Shown here: piece by piece, positions 20,201 to 28,499 of the stretch
Position numbering within the stretch: position 1 is the first letter of the stretch
Layout of the letters: each line of letters starts with the position of its first letter
Source: Bacteroidales bacterium
Lineage (GTDB): Bacteria > Bacteroidota > Bacteroidia > Bacteroidales > Tenuifilaceae
Direction: 5' to 3'
NCBI GenBank assembly: GCA_028708425.1
Contig: JAQVYY010000035.1
Span: forward strand, 1,154 to 37,606
DNA: 36,453 bases
Made by a program: the position numbers and the translations under genes
Notes under the pieces: generated by a model
Database searches by the model: none
Seen by the model: the letters and a program-made list of their open reading frames with translations, nothing else
Told to the model about the DNA's origin: nothing

Positions 20201-23200
20201 TAAAAACCTGATCGGTTCCAGTTGCTGCCGAGTATACCCCACCATTGGAGCCAAGGGTAAGGGTGTTGTACCCAATATTAAACCGATGGTTAGAAACAAG
20301 CCTAAGGTTACCATTCACGGTAGTGGGGTTAGAAAGCGTTACGCTACCCCCCGTTTTGTTAATGGAAAGATTATTGAAACTCCCCTTGCCATCGCCGGTT
20401 ATGGTTTGAACTGCATTGCCAGCTAGCTCAATTCGCCCAGCAGCACCGGCGGGCCTATAATGTGTTCCGCTGTTCGAAATGTTTCCTGCCACGGTAATTA
20501 CCTTGTTGCCATCGCGCAGGGTGGTTCCGCTGCCCAGCTCTAAATTACTACGAATAGCAAGCGTGGTCTGTGTACCACCAAGGGTAAGGTTCGAAGTGCC
20601 ACCAAGGGTAAGGTTGTTTAATCCGTTTGTTATGGTTCCCGAGTAGGTAAATGCTTGCGAACCCGTTCCGTTAAAAGTGGTGGTGTTGGTGCCGGGGGTG
20701 TAGGTTGTATTGGTGTTTACTGTGAAATTATTTCCAATTGAAACATCTACATTATCTGGCCCAGATGTAAGAACAGCTCTGTTTACTAGTGTTAAGTTGT
20801 TAAGAACAACGAGCGGTTGAGCGGGAATAGGAACGGGAACTCGACTATTACTTGTATAGGTGCGGGGCTGCGCACTATTAGTAGCGGCTGAAATAATATT
20901 TAAATCCCAGAATGGAGCTATTGAGGCAATGTACGCATTACGTGCTGCGGGAACAGTTATATTAAATACCCCTCCAGTAATACTAATGTTATTAGGGTTT
21001 GCCCCTACAACATAGCTAAAGTTAGTACCTGATCCATTGCCTCTGGGGTTTGGAGACTCTATATTTATTGTTCCACCTGCAATGGTAAGCGTATTATCGG
21101 GATACGGTAAAGTAAAAGCGGCATATACATCCATCCCAGTTAGGTTTGGTAAGCTAACCGCTCTTATGGTTAATTCCCCGCCTGTCATGGTAAATGCCCC
21201 CCTATGCGTTCCAGCTTCATAGGAGGTTCTTACGCACTCTGTTGTAACATTACCATCTTCAATAAGTAATGAAGATGTAGTTCTCATTACCAGCCCCTGT
21301 TTAGAATTGTCGTTAAAAACAGAATTACCTGAAATACGCAATCCTCCATAAATAATTAAAGTTGTTCCGTCAGCAGTATTAGTTTGTGTAGAATATCTAA
21401 CGCTTGCACCATCGAGCCATATCATGGCATCCTCGTCAATGTTATATACACCCGTTTCGGCTATAGATGGAATTACAATATTTTCGCCTAATCTAACGGT
21501 ACCTGATAGAAGACCTAGTGCTTGAGGATTAGGTATATTTGGGGGGGTACCCTCGGGGTTATGGTTATTCCTTCCAAATAACCTAAAGTTACCCGTTTCG
21601 GATGCATCAATATTTAAAACATAAGCTATATCATCTTTCTTAATTTCAATTCGATAAAAGTCGGTTTGTCCGTTACAAACAATGCTCTGATCGGCTGATG
21701 TGTTATTAAAAACAGCATCAGCTCTGCCATCAGTTGGAGTCGCTTGGTAATCAGGTGTAGCTTGATTGGTAAAACGTACCACCCCATTGTTTGTAAAATC
21801 GCCCTTTACAATAAACTTATGATTGAAGTTTCCTGTTCCCAATTGTATCCTACCATTTACACCTATATTTACAGAGCCAAGAGTATTGATAGTTCTGACT
21901 GCTCCACCAGTATCATTATTAATCTGGTATATACCGCTCTGTATACTTAAGTTTCCATTGATATTCATATCCCCAGTAACACGGGCTATACGATTGGTAT
22001 TTGCAAAATTAATAATTAGGTTATTGTAATTATATTGTTGAAAGTTAAAACTTGCTGCAGGGTTATAGTACTCAACCGTTCCGCCATCTGCACTAACAAA
22101 TTCGGTAAAAACACCTCCAGGAAAATTGTTGGTTGATAATCGTAATAACCCCTGCCCTTTTACACTACCTAAAGTATGACCAGTGGTTGTTCCCAAATCT
22201 AGGGTTCCACCCTCATTAATTTGGGTTGAAACCACAGTACGGGCTTGGGTTACGTTTACCGTACGCCCGTTTAGGATTACTATGCGGTCGGTACTACCGG
22301 GTACCGCAGGGTTGGTTGACAATGAACCCGACGGGTCGGTTGTCCAGGTGGTTGCTACGTTCCAAGGCCCCGACTGGTATGAATAGTAGGTAGTAATAGC
22401 TGTTTCGAGAAGCGACCAGGTAACCCCACTAAGCTCCACCACATTATTTACCGTAAAAGTTGTTGGTGTCTGGCTACTATTGACCACTTCAAACCACTCT
22501 GTACCAACAGAGTACATGGGGCTATAAGTGCCAGTACTTTCCCCTGCACCGTATGTAAAGGTCATTGTTGCGGTTGGGCTGATAATATTCTCTATCTCTG
22601 TTATCCAATGGCGCTGTAGGTCGTTCACATTAGCGTACTGCGCCCTGCCCTCTTTGGCCCTTACGCCAAAGCTGCAAGTAGTACCGTCTATTGTTCCCGC
22701 AAAGGAAGTTACCTGCACCGGTGAATAGACCCCTCCGGAACCCACCGGGTAAACCGTTGCTAAATGAGTAAGGTTATTCGCCTCTATAATTAAACTTCCA
22801 TCGCCATCGCACACAATCATGCGAGTCGCTGAAAAACCTCCAGCTGCAGAAAGTGTTGCACCTGCACCAATTGTTATACTATTGGTTCCTGCACCGGTTG
22901 ATAGGTTCCCGTTTATAAGTTGCAACGAGGTGTTAGCCCTTACATCCCCCTGGATTGTTCCACCCCCATCAATAATAAGATTTCCGTAGGGTGCCGAAGC
23001 CACTGCCAGGTCAGGTGCTAAATAGCTAACCGTACTACTATTGGCCATACTAATGCTGTTGTAGCTAAAACCCGACTGGAAAGCACAACCGTCACCAATT
23101 TTAAAATTGGAGCCGTCTTCCATAGTGAAAGAGGCTGTTGCTTGAGCAGCACTCGCTGTTAGTGTATTATTGGTTCCCGTTTCTAGGGTTGTGCTGTTTT

Positions 23201-24044
23201 TTATGGAAAGGTTATTGGCCACCGAGATACTGCCCACCAATGTTTTGGTGCCTCCTCCGGAAAGGGTGAGGTTTCCATAGGCGGCCACAGCAACTTGCTG
23301 GTTACCAGCCAAACCATAATTAACGGTTGATGATTGGCCAAATACCTCAGTACCCCAAAAAATTGAGGTTGAGCTTACGTTGTGGTTTAGGGTGCCACCG
23401 TTATCTACCTGTAACTCTCCTGTAGATTGAATAGAAATGGGATGCCCCTCCACCAGCGTACCGCCGCTCTCAATTTGTATGCTAGAGTACTGGCCAAGCC
23501 CCCACGCCCCTGTGGTGGTCATGGTATGATTATTTTGGACAATAAATTTTTGATGCCCTCCCGTTGTACTTGAAGGACTAAATCCGCTGCCATTGCGCTG
23601 GGAATTCCAACTACTTGTCGCTGATGGGTTTCCTGAACCAGTAGAATAGAATAATGCTATCACATTAACTACCATAGTCTTAGTGTCGTTCCCATCATCA
23701 TTGGTAACTCTTAATGATACAGTTTTAACACCCGATGTTGAATAGGAAACATCATATGGCCCTTGCATGTTACCGCTAGCTGGAGTAGCATCAACCCCAA
23801 AATCCCAATTCCAACTATTGATTTCTCCTCCTCCATTATCTTCTGAACTATCTGTAAACGTAACTGTTTCATCTACTACAGGCGCAGCATTGTCTACACT
23901 AAAGCTTGCAGTTGGGGGATTACTTTGACAAGCAAATAAACTATTCGACCTAAAAACAGAAAAAATGATTATCAAAACAATAAAAAGATACTTTTTACTA
24001 TTGCCTTTTATAGGGTTGGGTATATTTATATTATGTAACCTCAT
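14271..24044 (-). CDS. Giant secreted PKD and beta-helix-repeat surface protein (3257 aa)
   Basis: The N-terminus has a signal peptide (KKYLFIVLIIIFSVF, likely cut near residue 39), followed by a PKD domain at about 44-130. Four copies of a module begin near residues 132, 551, 1445 and 2338. They start as YYS..GxWNxxxxW and, in the last three, run to LDxG...GxGxLxI...FPxGxFxxF...GGTVEYY. Between them are long runs of NLTI, GGT and GNI beta-strand repeats that look like a beta-helix. From about 2770 the protein has several Ig/PKD-like domains. It is probably an adhesin or sheath-like cell-surface protein; its ligand is unknown. It ends HIPNTHGE with no visible type IX sorting domain and stops at a repeat boundary, so the 3' end may be lost. 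lnt lies 25 bases upstream in the same direction. Confidence 0.88.
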   Translation of the reverse strand: MRLHNINIPNPIKGNSKKYLFIVLIIIFSVFRSNSLFACQSNPPTASFSVDNAAPVVDETVTFTDSSEDNGGGEINSWNWDFGVDATPASGNMQGPYDVSYSTSGVKTVSLRVTNDDGNDTKTMVVNVIALFYSTGSGNPSATSSWNSQRNGSGFSPSSTTGGHQKFIVQNNHTMTTTGAWGLGQYSSIQIESGGTLVEGHPISIQSTGELQVDNGGTLNHNVSSTSIFWGTEVFGQSSTVNYGLAGNQQVAVAAYGNLTLSGGGTKTLVGSISVANNLSIKNSTTLETGTNNTLTASAAQATASFTMEDGSNFKIGDGCAFQSGFSYNSISMANSSTVSYLAPDLAVASAPYGNLIIDGGGTIQGDVRANTSLQLINGNLSTGAGTNSITIGAGATLSAAGGFSATRMIVCDGDGSLIIEANNLTHLATVYPVGSGGVYSPVQVTSFAGTIDGTTCSFGVRAKEGRAQYANVNDLQRHWITEIENIISPTATMTFTYGAGESTGTYSPMYSVGTEWFEVVNSSQTPTTFTVNNVVELSGVTWSLLETAITTYYSYQSGPWNVATTWTTDPSGSLSTNPAVPGSTDRIVILNGRTVNVTQARTVVSTQINEGGTLDLGTTTGHTLGSVKGQGLLRLSTNNFPGGVFTEFVSADGGTVEYYNPAASFNFQQYNYNNLIINFANTNRIARVTGDMNINGNLSIQSGIYQINNDTGGAVRTINTLGSVNIGVNGRIQLGTGNFNHKFIVKGDFTNNGVVRFTNQATPDYQATPTDGRADAVFNNTSADQSIVCNGQTDFYRIEIKKDDIAYVLNIDASETGNFRLFGRNNHNPEGTPPNIPNPQALGLLSGTVRLGENIVIPSIAETGVYNIDEDAMIWLDGASVRYSTQTNTADGTTLIIYGGLRISGNSVFNDNSKQGLVMRTTSSLLIEDGNVTTECVRTSYEAGTHRGAFTMTGGELTIRAVSLPNLTGMDVYAAFTLPYPDNTLTIAGGTINIESPNPRGNGSGTNFSYVVGANPNNISITGGVFNITVPAARNAYIASIAPFWDLNIISAATNSAQPRTYTSNSRVPVPIPAQPLVVLNNLTLVNRAVLTSGPDNVDVSIGNNFTVNTNTTYTPGTNTTTFNGTGSQAFTYSGTITNGLNNLTLGGTSNLTLGGTQTTLAIRSNLELGSGTTLRDGNKVITVAGNISNSGTHYRPAGAAGRIELAGNAVQTITGDGKGSFNNLSINKTGGSVTLSNPTTVNGNLRLVSNHRFNIGYNTLTLGSNGGVYSAATGTDQVFSANKMIVTNGLASDGGVKKIFSNTNEFVYPFGFQLGATHYYMPAHIQFSSAPTQWGSITSRPVNERHYLAQSTNALKAYWKNTSKEFDGVPQNSVNHRYFYATDVFVEGTEASYVPAVYRPGGQWVSSGDVNDVDQSINQITFASQSIGSGEYTAGESSAFTEIPILYSSSTPNSWDNSNTWSAVGVGEQGGDGTPGPNTIVIIGNNTLNHTVTIGNNNVNSGALFIAEGSMLDLGTTQGHNFAAIPEETVAGAGTLRISSSNYFPDGDFGDFIEPNGGTVEYYANSVPINIPTISAGSLSLNRYSKLVLNHQGYVVNLPDMDLTIHKDITVKGSGQSARTNTGGSWTTLNVLGNFNVESGGDFSIMEGTPSKTLRVYGNVNVASGATFRVRTSAASTNHTLELYGDINNEGTFNLHQTDSQVSTQFKGTANTEIKGGGSYNFYDITVDKGSDATPVVTLKSEITTGKTNPFLTLTNGTFRVDIDDVGSQVVRITDGGTSFTIPVTAALSVQNGSVGVAYSNGTGKLNLAGKLEVLGGNMYIGNPATANNNSIEYAAAGTPVIDVRGGNLSVNGQIRRPTTITSGALNYIQSGGTTTIYGKSRIENRGLIEIVNTNSLFSMSGGTLQFDRPSAAGTTFGDIYLRPGQSVITGGTLQAGLATSAKHTFRLNSSSPLWNVSLGVTGFSQVLENDVQELEILNDLTIRCNSQLNANGLNITIGGNFINRNISSSAGIDKGGFLAGSPTQTVTFNGSGAQSITGNGTNLTNFANLTIASGGTVTLQPQTTLRVNSSLNLSAGVLNDGGNSILAAGNITNTSTHASSSVDGGLVLAGSQNQNLDGVGGIYGNIITNNSSGATLQNNITINGRLKFKSGSIYIDDYQVVFGESASIGGTPNKTRMLILNGVLSDQGVRKQFGTGVSSFTFPIGVSGKYTPASYSITTNSAPGTITVRPINLRHPAVVTPSENELAYYWKVDSTGFGSNLALTHTYKYDSNDAKPVVADYVVGLYKIHEYRWVDLGDAGTPGQVNEGAANFTVSGVGYVSGDFTAGEADNFTPPLETYYSRNTTGNWNTASDWLVGSPSGEVATQIPNGNPVVIQTGHTIILNQNSAYSVSVEVNGTLDCGNTVFHNLGTVFGTGKIDITSTTAGYFAFPCGSFDEFLETTGTTVEFKGTNTASLPLKPGNIYKPLQNVIFSGTGQKNVSAENMRVLGNLTIRNGTKLSNTLHNKDLYIAGNWTNENTATNMFVHGTGNVYFEGKGSTPQNIDVAARETFYNLTMINTGAGAEITGTSGIDITRRLTLTNGVLKSASGKEVRLTNTNASIAASGGSSASYVDGPLSKRIVNGQSFNYPVGNAGRLGRITLSNVTASTSPEYWTATYVKSNPHPTYPTATENLEGALTAVSDNEHWIVNRPTGGTPSANIKLRWDGNSLPSYTNDPTLRLNLRVVEFKDGSPGLWSARGQSVSGTAASGTVSTTTPVTQDDYIFTIGAIGVTAAITDFTPKEVCDNENTVSIPVELTGVAPWSLSYSVGGTIFTETDINSSSYSISIRGSDFGQGVYDVKLVSVSSAGNAGAVASGSVTLTVLLTHKPSISGAASVGAGETRHYSTTNNGSTYAWSWVGAQGGDPNTSVGSGTDINFNKGAGTYVLQVEEVSSSGCSAIDQITIEVLNIPVPEITPDEANLCQGAKVNYSTTSIAGNQYRWSVTGSSTVSPTNYNDWREGGNSIEVTWNTVGNGSITVEERVGTSSTQGSDTKNFVVYKQPAVPALEATPAGVCAGSSVDIEVTNSETGITYQLISAGNPVGGTIAGNGGSITLTIPEVLSTASYYVRAYNLGCEAVSGDFLVTAYPNPLVNWVSLSETPGDLAITICEGDPAELNIGYLVNTGNFSLEIFHDLDTNPIESLDQITTNPFKRNVNPTWDGVTMPPSTTYKYRVVITDEHGCVSEPIPEANQPEITVWKRPETGPQYHIPNTHGE

Positions 24045-24069
24045 ATCGCACAGGTTTTAAATGGCTATA

Positions 24070-25665
24070 CTAGCTGTTTTTAAAAATACGAATCAATTTA
24101 TTTATCATAAAGAGAAGAACGGTTACAAAAGCCAGTACCTCAATGTAGTTTCCTAGTCTTGCTGCAAATGTTACCTTCCTGTTCATCTTTATATTATGCC
24201 TTAAAAAGTCGGCTGTTTTACTTTCTGTCTTATCAATTACCTGGCCCCGCTGGTTAATAATTGCGGATATGCCCATATTAGACGAATGGGCTACACTGCG
24301 CCTATTTTCAACTGCTCTTATGGCCGAAAGCTGTAAAAATTGCTGTGGTACCTTATCATCCTCGTACCAACCCTCGTTTAGCATTACAAAAAATGCTTGT
24401 GCTCCATTTCGGGCTGCTTTATAAAGCACTCTGCTAAATACCACCTCGTAGCACACAACTGGCGCAGTTTTAATATTATTGGCAGCTCTAAAAACACTTC
24501 GGTTAATTTTTCTTCTCGAAAATTGAAAATCAATACCCACAGGAGATAAACGAGGAACAACAAGAGGGTATGGAGCATACTCCTGATAGGGAACCAGACC
24601 CTCTTTTACACGCATTTGTACAGGTCGGTTTCTCTCTAGCTGCAATGCAGCATTATACGTGTAGTACCATGTTTTATAGTTTTTAGAGTAACTAATACTG
24701 GGTATCTTTTTGTAATTCTTAATGCTATTTACATTGGGTATCTCCTCATAAACAATGGCACCTGTAATAAGCTTAAGGTTAGGGTAGCTCTCGGTTTTAT
24801 CGAAAAAATGGTTAAACACTAAATTTCGGTTAAAATCCTTTACCCATCCTGCGTTTGTAATGGCTGTTTCTGGTAGCACAACGTACTCAGTATTCTCGGT
24901 TAGCTCTGGTAGCATTATATCCAAATATATATCCATTAATTCATATATATTTAGCCTGTATTTTACATCGGTATTATCTGTACTTGGGTGAATTACGAGC
25001 ACTTCCGAGTCTGTGCCCTTTTCTTTATAGGTATGATAAATAACAGTAGAAATAATGATAGGTACACACAATACGGCGGCCAGCATTGTCCCTTTTTGCA
25101 CAAGCTGCTTTCTGCCTGATTTGAATGATTTTACAAAAGAATAGATTAGGAAATTGACTGCCAAAATCCAAAGCGTACCGCCAGCGGCTCCGGTAAATTC
25201 GTACCACTGAATTAGCTTCACATTTGCACCCAGATTATTTCCCAGATTATAAAACGGTGATCCCAGCTCAAAATAGGATTGTATCATTTCGGCTGTTAGC
25301 CATGCGGCAATAAAGTATAGCATGGCAAACTTATTCCCTTTCTTTTTAAGTAAAATATAAAAGGGAACTAATAATAAAAAAGGCAAAACAATAATAAATG
25401 CTATAAGGAATCCAAGATTAGCTGTTTGCAATACCCAGTAATAACCCCATAGATAAAATATAACTAATACGAGCAGTAACTGAGCGGCAAAAATTAAAAG
25501 TGGCCTTTTATAAGATAATATATGATCCGAGGCAATAAATAATGGAATAAATGCAATAAAACTAAGATAGTAGAAATTTGAGGGTAAAGCAGAAAAGCCC
25601 AACAATACACCTGTGCATATTGGCAATACTATAAGGAAAATTGTTTTTTGTAAAGTTTTATTCAT
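24070..25665 (-). CDS. lnt: Apolipoprotein N-acyltransferase
   Basis: This 531-residue inner-membrane enzyme adds the third acyl chain to lipoproteins. Residues 1 to about 200 hold six or more hydrophobic segments (for example IFLIVLPICTGVLLGF). The rest is a carbon-nitrogen hydrolase domain. The Glu-Lys-Cys triad is visible: Glu266 in VVLPETAI, Lys354 in RVKEGLVPYQEY and Cys405 in VVCYEVVFS. Glu266 sits almost exactly where E. coli Lnt has Glu267. A last hydrophobic segment near 505-525 matches the C-terminal anchor. The giant surface-protein gene starts 25 bases downstream, so the two probably form one transcript. No clear promoter was identified upstream. Confidence 0.92.
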   Translation of the reverse strand: MNKTLQKTIFLIVLPICTGVLLGFSALPSNFYYLSFIAFIPLFIASDHILSYKRPLLIFAAQLLLVLVIFYLWGYYWVLQTANLGFLIAFIIVLPFLLLVPFYILLKKKGNKFAMLYFIAAWLTAEMIQSYFELGSPFYNLGNNLGANVKLIQWYEFTGAAGGTLWILAVNFLIYSFVKSFKSGRKQLVQKGTMLAAVLCVPIIISTVIYHTYKEKGTDSEVLVIHPSTDNTDVKYRLNIYELMDIYLDIMLPELTENTEYVVLPETAITNAGWVKDFNRNLVFNHFFDKTESYPNLKLITGAIVYEEIPNVNSIKNYKKIPSISYSKNYKTWYYTYNAALQLERNRPVQMRVKEGLVPYQEYAPYPLVVPRLSPVGIDFQFSRRKINRSVFRAANNIKTAPVVCYEVVFSRVLYKAARNGAQAFFVMLNEGWYEDDKVPQQFLQLSAIRAVENRRSVAHSSNMGISAIINQRGQVIDKTESKTADFLRHNIKMNRKVTFAARLGNYIEVLAFVTVLLFMINKLIRIFKNS

Positions 25666-26070
25666 TCTATCTTTCCTTTGAAATTGTGTGCTTCTCCTTT
25701 TGAGAAACCGCTTATGCTTTTTACATGTGAGCTATTCCTAGGAACCTCTTTGTGGGGTTGCTAAATTTTGCAACCAATTTTCTCGGTCACAATAACTAAA
25801 TAAACGGTGCTACGTAACCTACAAATTTAATAAAAAAAAGCAATATCATCTGCACCAAACACATTATCAACAAAATACGCTAAATGTTGAGGTGCTACAG
25901 AGGTGCTGCTGCCAGCAATTGGGCAGTTTACGTCCGAAATATACGCACATTTTTACTTTTTTTGGACTATTTATCATCTACAATACGCATTTTTCAACAA
26001 CTTGTTTACAAAAGGGTTAAGGGTTTTGGTGAATGGGGGATTTGGGGGGATGAAAGGGGGGAGGTGAGAA

Positions 26071-26345
26071 GTTAGGAAGTACTTAAAGTGACAAGTGCCT
26101 TAAGTTGAAAAGTTAGAAAGTTAGAAAGTTAGAAAGTACTTAAAGTGACAAGTGCCTTAAGTTGAAAAGTGGGAAGTGAGAAGTTAGGAAGTACTTAAAG
26201 TGACAAGTGCCTTAAGTTGAAAAGTTAGAAAGTTAGAAAGTTAGAAAGTACTTAAAGTGACAAGTGCCTTAAGTTGAAAAGTGGGAAGTGAGAAGTTAGG
26301 AAGTACTTAAAGTGACAAGTGCCTTAAGTTGAAAGTACTTAAAGT
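26071..26345 (+). repeat. Tandem array of 112-bp units
   Basis: GTTAGGAAGTACTTAAAG begins at 26071, 26183 and 26295, so two full 112-base units and a partial third are present. Each unit contains two AAGTACTTAAAGTGACAAG segments. The same segment occurs singly in blocks 1 to 3, so this is a local amplification of one module. The flank 25666-26070 upstream holds no gene or repeat that I recognise. Confidence 0.88.
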
Positions 26346-26921
26346 GATAAGTTTGAAAGTGGTAAGTGGTAAGTAATCAGTGATTAGTGATTAGTGATTA
26401 GTGGATTTGCGAGCACGAATTATTTTCCGTCATCGCAAGCGTTTTTTGTGAACTTAGCGAAGCGGTCTCATGAACATAGCGAATAACAAAGCGATCTGTT
26501 AATTAGTGGAAAGTATGGTAAGAGTTAAGAACTAAAAGTTAAAAGTGTGCGTACACGAATGCAATTTGTGTTAATCCGTGTAATCTGTGGAGAAAAACAG
26601 TGAGAAGTGAGCAGTGAGCAGTAAGCAGTAAGTTGCGGTTGCGAGTTTGCGTACTCGATTGTGATATGCAGAACGCCAAACGTAGAACGTAAAACGCAAA
26701 ACACCAAATCCATTCTGTGCAAATCTGTGTAATCTGTGGATAAAAACAGTGAGAAGTGAGAAGTGAGCAGTGAGAAGTGAGCAGTGAGCAGTAAGCAGTA
26801 AGTTGCGGGTTGCGGGTTTGCTTACCCGATTGTGATATGCAGAACGCCAAACGTAGAACGTAAAACGCAAAACACCAAATCCATTCTGTGCAAATCTGTG
26901 TAATCTGTGGAGAAAAAAAAA
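26346..26921 (+). repeat. Intergenic repeat block 4
   Basis: This is a non-coding mosaic with TTAGTGATTAGTG units (about 26380-26405), the CATCGCAAGCG module (about 26428-26500) and two rounds of CTGTGTAATCTGTGG plus GTGAGCAGTGAG arrays (about 26560-26920). The module order differs from blocks 1 to 3: the AAGTACTTAAAG array comes before the CATCGC module. It ends exactly at the T-run of the tRNA-Cys terminator. Confidence 0.85.
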
Positions 26922-26944
26922 GACCCCTTAAAAAGCAAGGGGCC
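26922..26944 (-). terminator. Terminator of the tRNA-Cys gene
   Basis: On the minus strand GGCCCCTT pairs with AAGGGGTC (one G-T pair) across a seven-base loop. Nine T residues follow, at 26913-26921. It starts 15 bases after the tRNA end and is a textbook intrinsic terminator. Confidence 0.8.
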
Positions 26945-26958
26945 TTAACATTGGGGCG

Positions 26959-27029
26959 AGGTCTCGAGCGGAATCGAACCGCTGTACGTGGTTTTGCAGA
27001 CCACTGCCTAGCCACTCGGCCACGAGACC
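26959..27029 (-). tRNA. tRNA-Cys (anticodon GCA)
   Basis: The minus strand folds as a cloverleaf. The acceptor arm GGTCTCG pairs with CGAGACC, the anticodon arm GTGGT/ACCAC encloses CTGCAAA, and the T arm AGCGG/CCGCT encloses TTCGATT. The anticodon is GCA. The discriminator base is U, the expected identity element for tRNA-Cys. CCA is not encoded. It has its own promoter and terminator. Confidence 0.95.
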
Positions 27030-27049
27030 ATTTATTGTTAATTGAATTG

Positions 27050-27079
27050 CAAAGATACAAAAAAAACCTGATAAGCAAA
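27050..27079 (-). promoter_or_regulatory. Promoter of tRNA-Cys
   Basis: On the minus strand TTTG (27079-27076) and TATCTTTG (27057-27050) are 18 bases apart, matching the Bacteroidota consensus. The predicted start is about 14 bases before the mature tRNA. Confidence 0.7.
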
Positions 27080-27106
27080 TGCCTTTCCTCGCTTTTTGGC
27101 TTATGG

Positions 27107-27310
27107 CTACCTTTTTATTGGCTGCTGGCCCCTTTCTGCAAATTCTTTTAGGCAAGTGGGGCATAAACAATTCGCAAAAGTTGCCTTAAGATGCTCTAGA
27201 ACCTGGGACGAAAGGCTATAGTCTGCACACCAGCATTTCCTGTCGGACTCGCAGTAGCAGTCGAACAGCGCATTGCAGCGCTCACACTTTTTTATTCTTA
27301 TTACGCCCAT
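27107..27310 (-). CDS. Small cysteine-rich CWC-family protein
   Basis: This 67-residue protein has nine cysteines, in CERCNALFDCYC, KCWCADYSL and CLCPTCLKEF. The KCWC signature and the CxxC pairs match the Cys_rich_CWC family, which probably binds zinc or another metal and has no known function. It starts five bases after the folB stop and is co-directional, so the two are probably co-transcribed. A link to folate synthesis is not established. Confidence 0.8.
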   Translation of the reverse strand: MGVIRIKKCERCNALFDCYCESDRKCWCADYSLSSQVLEHLKATFANCLCPTCLKEFAERGQQPIKR

Positions 27311-27315
27311 AACTA

Positions 27316-27672
27316 TTATCTTGTCCTGCTATGGGTAACGGTAACCCTATCCATCTTTCCGCCCATGGGCGGGTTTAGCTTCGATACCCTAACCGTAGCC
27401 TTATCGAGCAAAGTAAATTCGGCAAACATGGCATCCAAAATGCGCGATGCAACATGCTCAAGCAGACTGGATTGTATTGCCATCTCCGCCTTTAAAAGAT
27501 TGTATGCCTGCTGGTAGTTTAGCGCATCGTCAACACGATCGGTTTGGGCAGCCTTCATCGATGAGGTTTCGAGCCTAAGGTACACCATAAATCGGTTGCC
27601 CACCACACGCTCCTCGTGGTAGCACCCGTGGTACCCAAAAAACTCCATATCCTCGAGCTCAATTATATTCAT
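27316..27672 (-). CDS. folB: Dihydroneopterin aldolase
   Basis: This 118-residue cytoplasmic enzyme converts dihydroneopterin to 6-hydroxymethyl-dihydropterin and glycolaldehyde in folate synthesis. The N-terminal IIELEDMEFFGYHGCYHEER carries the glutamate-containing substrate pocket. LLEHVASRILDAMF near 74 and VRVSKLNPPMGG near 95-106, with its conserved lysine, complete the family pattern. The length fits (about 115-125). It is followed by the CWC gene in a likely two-gene operon. Confidence 0.93.
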   Translation of the reverse strand: MNIIELEDMEFFGYHGCYHEERVVGNRFMVYLRLETSSMKAAQTDRVDDALNYQQAYNLLKAEMAIQSSLLEHVASRILDAMFAEFTLLDKATVRVSKLNPPMGGKMDRVTVTHSRTR

Positions 27673-27863
27673 GCTATATTACTTTTGTTATGCACTACAA
27701 AAAAACTGAATATTTTTGAGAGTTCGGGGGTTTTGGTGGTTTATTTCTTGAGAGAGGAGTGAGTGGTATTTAGAGTTTGAAGGTGAAACGTGAAAAGTTG
27801 ACAAGTACTTAAAGTTAGAAAGTGTGCGTATTCGAATGGCATCGCAAAACGGCAAAAAGGTTG

Positions 27864-28410
27864 GAACGCAGAGAACAAAAGTTTCACAGTGTAACACAGT
27901 GTTAAACACAGAGGAACACAGTGATACAAAACAACGTAAATCAGTGTCATCAGTGTTCCAAAAAACAGCAAAAAGGGTGAGAAGTACGAGTTTTACCCCC
28001 AGCTCCTAAGGGGGAGAATGGTGCGGTGATTTTCCCCTTTAGGGGTTAGGGGTAGCGGGGCAATGGAAAACAACAATAAGATTAGAACGCAGAGGACAAA
28101 GAAGTTACACAGTGTAACACAGTGTTAAACACAGAGGAACACAGTGATACAAAAAAAGGCGTAAATCAGTGTTCCAAAAAACAGCAAAAAGGGTGAGAAG
28201 TACGAGTTTTACCCCCGACCCCTATAGGGGAGAATGGTGCGGTGGGTTTCCCCTTTAGGGGTTAGGGGTAGCGGGGCAATGGAAAACAACAATAAGATTA
28301 GAACGCGGAGAACGAAAAACTACACAGTGTAACACAGTGCTAAACACTGAGAAACACAGTGATACAAAACAGCGTAAATCAGCATTATCAGTGTTCCAAT
28401 AAAACACCAA
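27864..28410 (+). repeat. Tandem repeat of about 220 bp (2.5 copies)
   Basis: Units start GAACGCAGAG or GAACGCGGAG at 27864, 28085 and 28301 (spacings 221 and 216). Each contains CACAGTGTAACACAGTG and AACACAGTGATACAAAA. The first two then have a CCCCTTTAGGGGTTAGGGG segment. This family differs from blocks 1 to 4. It fills most of the 827-base gap between divergent folB and glnS, and no gene is visible there. Confidence 0.85.
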
Positions 28411-28466
28411 CAGCCAAGAACGCAAAACATTTTACTTTAAAACCCAATTAATTAGCGGCAAATTCC

Positions 28467-28474
28467 TAATTTTG
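28467..28474 (+). promoter_or_regulatory. Possible -7 box for glnS
   Basis: TAATTTTG fits TAnnTTTG and lies 25 bases before the ATG at 28500. No clear TTTG is present at the -33 position, so the match is partial. Confidence 0.4.
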
Positions 28475-28499
28475 TATTTCTCAACTAACAATATTTATA

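Noticed and set aside
25884-26075. A 63-codon plus-strand frame upstream of the 112-bp array
   Set aside because: No recognisable motif, an odd composition, and it runs into repeat sequence at its end.
26539-27078. A 179-codon minus-strand frame across the repeat block and tRNA-Cys
   Set aside because: It crosses the tRNA gene and reads repeat DNA; its peptide recurs in other repeat blocks with no family match.
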